The notes beneath the pieces are model-generated. The model did not search any database. It worked only from the letters and a program-made list of their open reading frames with translations, and was not told where the DNA came from. Made by a program: the position numbers and the translations under genes. Positions 14,546 to 18,123 of a stretch of DNA of 18,123 bases are shown here, in pieces. Every line of letters begins with the position of its first letter. Within the stretch, counting starts at the first letter, position 1. The stretch covers positions 1 to 18,123 of the forward strand of contig JAAXZP010000193.1 in NCBI GenBank assembly GCA_012719815.1. The letters are read 5' to 3'. The stretch comes from Christensenellaceae bacterium. Lineage in GTDB: Bacteria > Bacillota > Clostridia > Christensenellales > SZUA-584.

Positions 14546-14572
14546 AAAAAAGCCCGTAGTTACGGGCTTTTC
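14546..14572 (-). terminator. Intrinsic terminator of the tRNA array
   Basis: Read on the minus strand, AGCCCGTA pairs with TACGGGCT (14568-14551) across two bases and runs into six T residues. It begins 3 bases after the CCA end of tRNA-Leu. Confidence 0.9.
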
Positions 14573-14574
14573 TT

Positions 14575-14661
14575 TGGTGCGAGAAACAGGACTTGAACCT
14601 GCACGGGTGTGACCCCACTAGAACCTGAATCTAGCGCGTCTGCCAGTTCCGCCATTCTCGC
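14575..14661 (-). tRNA. tRNA-Leu (CAG)
   Basis: This is a class II tRNA with a long variable arm. The acceptor GCGAGAA pairs with TTCTCGC, the anticodon loop is TTCAGGT (anticodon CAG), the T arm contains GGTTCAAGTCC, and CCA is encoded. It is the last gene of the array. Confidence 0.95.
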
Positions 14662-14678
14662 ACGGATTGGCATTATTG

Positions 14679-14763
14679 TGGTGGAGGGAGGTGGATTCGA
14701 ACCACCGAAGTCATCGACAACAGATTTACAGTCTGCCCCCTTTGGCCGCTCGGGAATCCCTCC
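14679..14763 (-). tRNA. tRNA-Tyr (GTA)
   Basis: This is a class II tRNA with acceptor GGAGGGA/TCCCTCC and anticodon loop CTGTAAA (GTA). CCA is encoded. A37 and A38 make it a likely substrate of MiaA/MiaB. Confidence 0.95.
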
Positions 14764-14766
14764 ACA

Positions 14767-14842
14767 TGGAGCTGATGATGGGACTCGAACCCGCAACCTG
14801 CTGATTACAAATCAGCTGCTCTACCAATTGAGCTACATCAGC
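14767..14842 (-). tRNA. tRNA-Thr (TGT)
   Basis: The acceptor GCTGATG pairs with CATCAGC, the anticodon loop is TTTGTAA (TGT), and CCA is encoded. Only 3 bases separate it from tRNA-Tyr. Confidence 0.95.
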
Positions 14843-14852
14843 TTGAAACATG

Positions 14853-14928
14853 TGGTGCCTCAGGACAGAATCGAACTGTCGACACAGGGATTTTCAGTCC
14901 CTTGCTCTACCAACTGAGCTACCGAGGC
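14853..14928 (-). tRNA. tRNA-Phe (GAA)
   Basis: The acceptor GCCTCGG pairs with CTGAGGC (one G-U), the anticodon loop is CTGAAAA (GAA), and CCA is encoded. A36-A37-A38 is the recognition pattern for MiaA/MiaB modification. Confidence 0.95.
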
Positions 14929-14963
14929 ACATAGAGTCTTCATAAGACTCTTGTTAAGTAAGC

Positions 14964-15040
14964 TGGCGACCCGGAAGGGGCTCGAACCCTCGACCTCTAG
15001 CGTGACAGGCTAGCGTTCTACCCGACTGAACTACCGGGCC
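14964..15040 (-). tRNA. tRNA-Asp (GTC)
   Basis: The acceptor GGCCCGG pairs with CCGGGTC (one G-U), the anticodon loop is CTGTCAC (GTC), the discriminator is G as usual for Asp, and CCA is encoded. Confidence 0.95.
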
Positions 15041-15052
15041 ACTTATCCTGCT

Positions 15053-15129
15053 TGGTGGGGCCTCAGGGACTCGAACCCCGGACCGATCGGTTATGAGCCG
15101 ACTGCTCTAACCAACTGAGCTAAGGCCCC
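15053..15129 (-). tRNA. tRNA with CAT anticodon (Met elongator or Ile2)
   Basis: The acceptor GGGGCCT pairs with AGGCCCC, the anticodon loop is CTCATAA, and CCA is encoded. Its core, TTAGCTCAGTTGGTTAGAGC and GGCTCATAACC, resembles the lysidine-modified tRNA-Ile of Bacillus as I recall it. The acceptor stem begins with a G-C pair, so it is not an initiator. Identity as Met or Ile2 cannot be settled by anticodon. Confidence 0.88.
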
Positions 15130-15153
15130 CCAAAGGTTGCACAGTTTGGTGAA

Positions 15154-15228
15154 TGGTGACCCCTAGGAGACTCGAACTCCTGTTACCGCCGTGAAAGGGC
15201 GGTGTCTTAACCGCTTGACCAAGGGGCC
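15154..15228 (-). tRNA. tRNA-Glu (TTC)
   Basis: The acceptor GGCCCCT pairs with AGGGGTC, the anticodon stem CCGCC/GGCGG holds the loop CTTTCAC (TTC), and CCA is encoded. Confidence 0.95.
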
Positions 15229-15243
15229 ATAAGCGCTGTTGCC

Positions 15244-15320
15244 TGGTCGGGGTGGGGAGACTCGAACTCCCGGCCCCATGCTCCCAAAGCACGTGCGCTA
15301 CCAAACTGCGCTACACCCCG
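15244..15320 (-). tRNA. tRNA-Pro (TGG)
   Basis: The acceptor CGGGGTG pairs with CACCCCG, the anticodon loop is TTTGGGA (TGG), and CCA is encoded. It is the first gene of the array. Confidence 0.95.
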
Positions 15321-15341
15321 TGTTTTTTCGCGACGAAGTAT

Positions 15342-15370
15342 AATATACAGTATTCTCATGCTAATGTCAA
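15342..15370 (-). promoter_or_regulatory. Sigma-A promoter of the tRNA array
   Basis: On the minus strand a perfect TTGACA (15370-15365) is followed after 17 bases by TATATT (15347-15342). Transcription would start about 15 bases before tRNA-Pro. Confidence 0.7.
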
Positions 15371-15450
15371 CAACCTAAATCAATAATTTTGCCGAACATG
15401 AATACGGGCAAAAAGAACCGATATCATAGGTTTTTATCCGCTCTAATGAG

Positions 15451-15479
15451 TTGCGGCCGGCATGAAATCTGATTATAAT
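15451..15479 (+). promoter_or_regulatory. Sigma-A promoter of miaB-mutS
   Basis: TTGCGG (15451-15456) is followed after 17 bases by a perfect TATAAT (15474-15479). This leaves a leader of about 30 bases before the GTG start of miaB. The two divergent promoters share the 197-base gap (15321-15517). Confidence 0.7.
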
Positions 15480-15517
15480 GATTAAGAATTATCACGCGAA
15501 AAGAAAGAACAAAAAGA

Positions 15518-16867
15518 GTGAGTGAAGAATTAAAACAGCTGATTGAAAGCAACGGCTTGACATATCATATTGAAACATTCGGCTGCCAGATGAACGTGCA
15601 CGAAAGCGAGAAAATCGCCGGCGTGCTGGAAAATCTGGGGTATAAGCCTTCTGAAAGCAAAGCGGCGGCCGACCTGCTGCTGTTTAATACCTGCTGTGTG
15701 CGCGAGCATGCCGAAGCCCGGCTGTCGGGCCATATCGGCGCTCTCAAAGACCACAAGGCGGATAAAGCATATGGCGTCCTTGCGGTGTGCGGATGTATGA
15801 TGCAGCAGAAGGACGCGGCACACAAGCTGATGCGCCGTTTTCCGTTTGTGGACATGGTTTTCGGCACCAACAGCATACACAAGCTGGATTCGCTGCTGGA
15901 AGACGTGCTGCTCCGCGGTCAGCGGGCGTATTGCGTGGAAGAAGACATTTCCATCGTTGAGGATATCCCCGTACGCCGTGACGGCGGCCCCTGCGCTTTT
16001 GTCAACATCATATACGGCTGTAACAACTTTTGTACGTACTGCATCGTACCATATGTGCGCGGTCGAGAGCGCAGCCGCCGCGCGGACGACATTATCGATG
16101 AAATCAAACGGCTGTGCGACGAAGGCGTGTCCGAAGTTACGCTGCTGGGCCAGAACGTCAACTCGTACGGCAATGACTTGGTCGAGAGCATCTCGTTTCC
16201 GCGCCTTCTGCGCCGCATCGACGCCGAGACGAATATACGCCGCATTCGTTTTATGACGTCTCACCCCAAGGACATGGCGGACGAGCTGATCGCCTGCTAT
16301 GGCGATTTGCCCAGCCTGTGCGAGCATATTCACCTGCCGGTGCAGTCGGGCAGCGATAATGTGCTCAGGCGCATGAACCGGCTCTATACGCGCGCCCATT
16401 ACCTAGGGCTGATCGACAAGCTGCGCGCTCGCGTGCCGGATATCGCCATCACTACCGACATCATTGTGGGCTTCCCCGGCGAGACGGAGAATGACTTTGA
16501 AGACACGCTGAGCCTCGTTTCCGAAGTCCAATTCGACGCGGCGTTTACTTTTGCCTATTCAAAGCGAAAACTCACCAAAGCGGCGGATATGCCGGACCAG
16601 ATCGACAAAGCGGTCAAATCGGAACGGCTTGCACGCCTGAATGCGCTGGTGGCGGAACTGCAGCGGCGGTCCATCAGCGCATATCGGGGCCGAGACGTGG
16701 AAGTGCTCACGGAGGGCATCAGTGAGCGGGACGCCAATATGGTTGTCGGCCGTACGCGCACCGCCAAAACCGTCCATTTTCCCGGCGACGCGTCGGATAT
16801 CGGGCGTTTCATCAACGTGCATATCGACGAGGTGCTGACGCATACGCTGCGCGGAAAGCGCCTGTAA
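15518..16867 (+). CDS. miaB: tRNA 2-methylthio-N6-isopentenyladenosine(37) synthase MiaB
   Basis: This radical-SAM methylthiotransferase adds a methylthio group to i6A37 of tRNAs that read codons starting with U. The protein has 449 residues. The N-terminal domain has the three cluster cysteines Cys23 (TFGCQMN), Cys59 (NTCCVRE) and Cys93 (VCGCM). The radical-SAM cluster motif is Cys168, Cys172 and Cys175 (YGCNNFCTYCIVPYVRG). LGQNVNSYG, HLPVQSGSD and TTDIIVGFPGET are classic MiaB blocks, and the C-terminal TRAM domain is present. The start is GTG 15518, with only a weak purine-rich site upstream. The gene is divergent from the tRNA array, which includes two probable substrates (Phe, Tyr), and is followed after 47 bases by mutS. 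Confidence 0.97.
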   Translation: MSEELKQLIESNGLTYHIETFGCQMNVHESEKIAGVLENLGYKPSESKAAADLLLFNTCCVREHAEARLSGHIGALKDHKADKAYGVLAVCGCMMQQKDAAHKLMRRFPFVDMVFGTNSIHKLDSLLEDVLLRGQRAYCVEEDISIVEDIPVRRDGGPCAFVNIIYGCNNFCTYCIVPYVRGRERSRRADDIIDEIKRLCDEGVSEVTLLGQNVNSYGNDLVESISFPRLLRRIDAETNIRRIRFMTSHPKDMADELIACYGDLPSLCEHIHLPVQSGSDNVLRRMNRLYTRAHYLGLIDKLRARVPDIAITTDIIVGFPGETENDFEDTLSLVSEVQFDAAFTFAYSKRKLTKAADMPDQIDKAVKSERLARLNALVAELQRRSISAYRGRDVEVLTEGISERDANMVVGRTRTAKTVHFPGDASDIGRFINVHIDEVLTHTLRGKRL

Positions 16868-16914
16868 TCATAAAACTATATCCAGCCCTGTAATACCAAC
16901 CGGACGGAGGACGT

Positions 16915-18123
16915 ATGAGCGAACTGTCACCGATGATGCGGCACTACATAGAGCTGAAGGAAAAATACAAGGATTGCATCCTGTTTTACAGGCTGGGCGA
17001 TTTTTATGAAATGTTCTTCGACGATGCAATTCTGGCCTCGCGTGAACTGGAGATCGTGCTGACAGGGCGTGATTGCGGCCTGCCGGAGCGCGCGCCCATG
17101 TGCGGCGTACCGTACCATTCGGCTCAGAATTATATTGACCGGCTGATTGCCAAGGGCTACAAGGTGGCCATCTGCGAGCAGCTTTCCGACCCGGCGAAAA
17201 ACAAGGGGCTGGTGGAGCGCGACGTGATCCGGGTGGTGACGCCCGGTACCGTGGTGGATACCGCTTCCGTCGCCGAAAACGAGAACAACTACCTGCTCTC
17301 GCTGTGCGTCGCTGAGGGGCGTGTGGGGCTTGCATATACCGATGTGTCCACCGGCGCGTTCTATGTGAGCGAGTGCGCCGCGGACGAAGGCTTTGCCTCG
17401 GTTTTGGGGGAGGTTGCGCGCATACAGCCGCGGGAGATCATATACCGCGCGGAGGATGCGGCTGTCATTGGCGCTTTAGAAACAGCCATCAAGGAGCAGA
17501 ACATATTTGTCAGCGAATATCCGTCCTTCCTGTTTGAAAAGGCGACAGCGGTGGATTCCCTGCTGCGCCATTTCGGTGTGGCCAGCCTGCATGGCTACGG
17601 CCTGTCGGAGGACATACCGGGCGTTTTCGCGGCGGGCGCGCTGATCGATTATCTGAAAGAGACGCAGAAAAACGCGCTGTCGCATATCAACACCATTCAA
17701 TATCACGCCGCCAGCGCTTATATGGCGCTCGATATGTTTACGCGTGCCAACCTGGAGCTGACCAAAACTCTGCGCGAAGGGCGCGTGAAAGGCTCGCTTT
17801 ATAGCATTCTGGACAAGACCAAGACCGCAATGGGCGCGCGGCTGTTAAAGCGCAGCATCAACGAGCCGCTGCAGAACATTCAGGAAATCAATGAGCGGCT
17901 GGATGCCGTACAGGAGCTGAAAGACAGCGTTGTGCGCATGGACCAGGTGGCGGCCGCGCTGGACGGCATATACGATCTGGACCGGCTGATCACGCGCATT
18001 TCCTACGGTACGCTGGACGCGCGCAACTGCCTTGCGCTTAAAAGCTCGCTGCAGCGCCTGCCCGCGCTGAAAAACGCGCTGGCCGGGTGCAGTTCCGTTC
18101 TGCTTCGCCGGATTCATGACGAG
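16915..18123 (+). CDS. mutS: DNA mismatch repair protein MutS (5' part)
   Basis: The first 403 codons are present; the frame runs off the right edge. MutS binds mismatches in duplex DNA and starts repair with MutL. The N-terminal domain has FYRLGDFYEMFFDDA, in which Phe30-Tyr-Glu32 is the mismatch-reading Phe-X-Glu motif. MCGVPYHSAQNYIDRLI, KVAICEQLSDP and VIRVVTPGTVVD follow as in other MutS1 proteins. The connector and the start of the lever domain (NLELTKTLREG, SLYSILDKTKTAMGARLLKRSINEPL) are also clear. The ATPase domain lies beyond the window. ATG 16915 has GGACGGAGG just upstream. The miaB-mutS order, probably followed by mutL, is common in Clostridia. Confidence 0.97.
   Translation, partial: MSELSPMMRHYIELKEKYKDCILFYRLGDFYEMFFDDAILASRELEIVLTGRDCGLPERAPMCGVPYHSAQNYIDRLIAKGYKVAICEQLSDPAKNKGLVERDVIRVVTPGTVVDTASVAENENNYLLSLCVAEGRVGLAYTDVSTGAFYVSECAADEGFASVLGEVARIQPREIIYRAEDAAVIGALETAIKEQNIFVSEYPSFLFEKATAVDSLLRHFGVASLHGYGLSEDIPGVFAAGALIDYLKETQKNALSHINTIQYHAASAYMALDMFTRANLELTKTLREGRVKGSLYSILDKTKTAMGARLLKRSINEPLQNIQEINERLDAVQELKDSVVRMDQVAAALDGIYDLDRLITRISYGTLDARNCLALKSSLQRLPALKNALAGCSSVLLRRIHDE

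Noticed and set aside
14257..14547. 96-codon minus-strand frame beside tRNA-Leu
   Set aside because: It has no ribosome binding site or recognisable domain, and it overlaps the dehydrogenase terminator and the tandem repeats.
14560..14917. Open frames on both strands across the tRNA genes, including one reading GTRTRNLLITNQLLYQLSYIS
   Set aside because: They lie over clear tRNA genes; such peptides are well known false proteins from tRNA sequence.
15530..16399. 289-codon minus-strand frame
   Set aside because: It is antisense to miaB, whose cysteine motifs are unmistakable.
1..18123. Search for CRISPR arrays, insertion sequences, toxin-antitoxin or phage defence genes
   Set aside because: No spaced repeats, transposase or such gene families were seen; all long frames are explained by the listed genes.

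Overview
The window looks like the chromosome of a Gram-positive, clostridia-like member of the Bacillota. The signs are strong GGAGG ribosome binding sites, sigma-A type promoters, intrinsic terminators, lipoprotein substrate-binding proteins, a YesM/YesN-type two-component pair, tRNA genes with encoded CCA, and a miaB-mutS pair. Base composition is moderate, with AT-rich intergenic regions. No species can be named from the sequence alone.

Layout. Positions 1-759 hold the 3' end of a carboxyltransferase gene (oxaloacetate decarboxylase alpha / pyruvate carboxylase B type, with no biotinyl domain). A single gap gene (864-1877) of the E. coli GapA/eukaryotic class follows, then a long hairpin and a strong terminator. 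A small gene at 2176-2661 encodes a GreA/GreB C-terminal-domain protein with its own promoter and terminator.

The centre (2864-14181) appears to be one functional locus for sensing, importing and oxidising a sugar-like compound. A histidine kinase and an AraC-type response regulator are on the minus strand. Divergent from them is a monocistronic substrate-binding lipoprotein gene (6783-7790) with its own promoter and terminator. Next is an operon for a ribose/galactose-class ABC importer: a double ATPase, two different permeases and a second, unusually long binding lipoprotein. A hairpin terminator and a short-chain dehydrogenase gene follow. The binding protein beside the kinase gene, separated by a terminator from the transporter, resembles the binding-protein/kinase/regulator sensing described for xylose in Clostridium beijerinckii (XylFII-LytS-YesN). 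A roughly 21-base motif shared by the upstream regions of the binding-protein gene and the transporter operon, and a tandem repeat over the kinase promoter, are candidate regulatory sites. The substrate is unknown.

The right part is housekeeping. A minus-strand array of eight tRNA genes (transcribed Pro, Glu, Met or Ile2, Asp, Phe, Thr, Tyr, Leu) has a good promoter and a terminator. It is divergent from miaB, which modifies some tRNAs, and miaB is followed by the 5' part of mutS, cut by the window end. A gene-free stretch between the dehydrogenase and tRNA-Leu carries short tandem repeats that could be integrase arm sites of a lost element.
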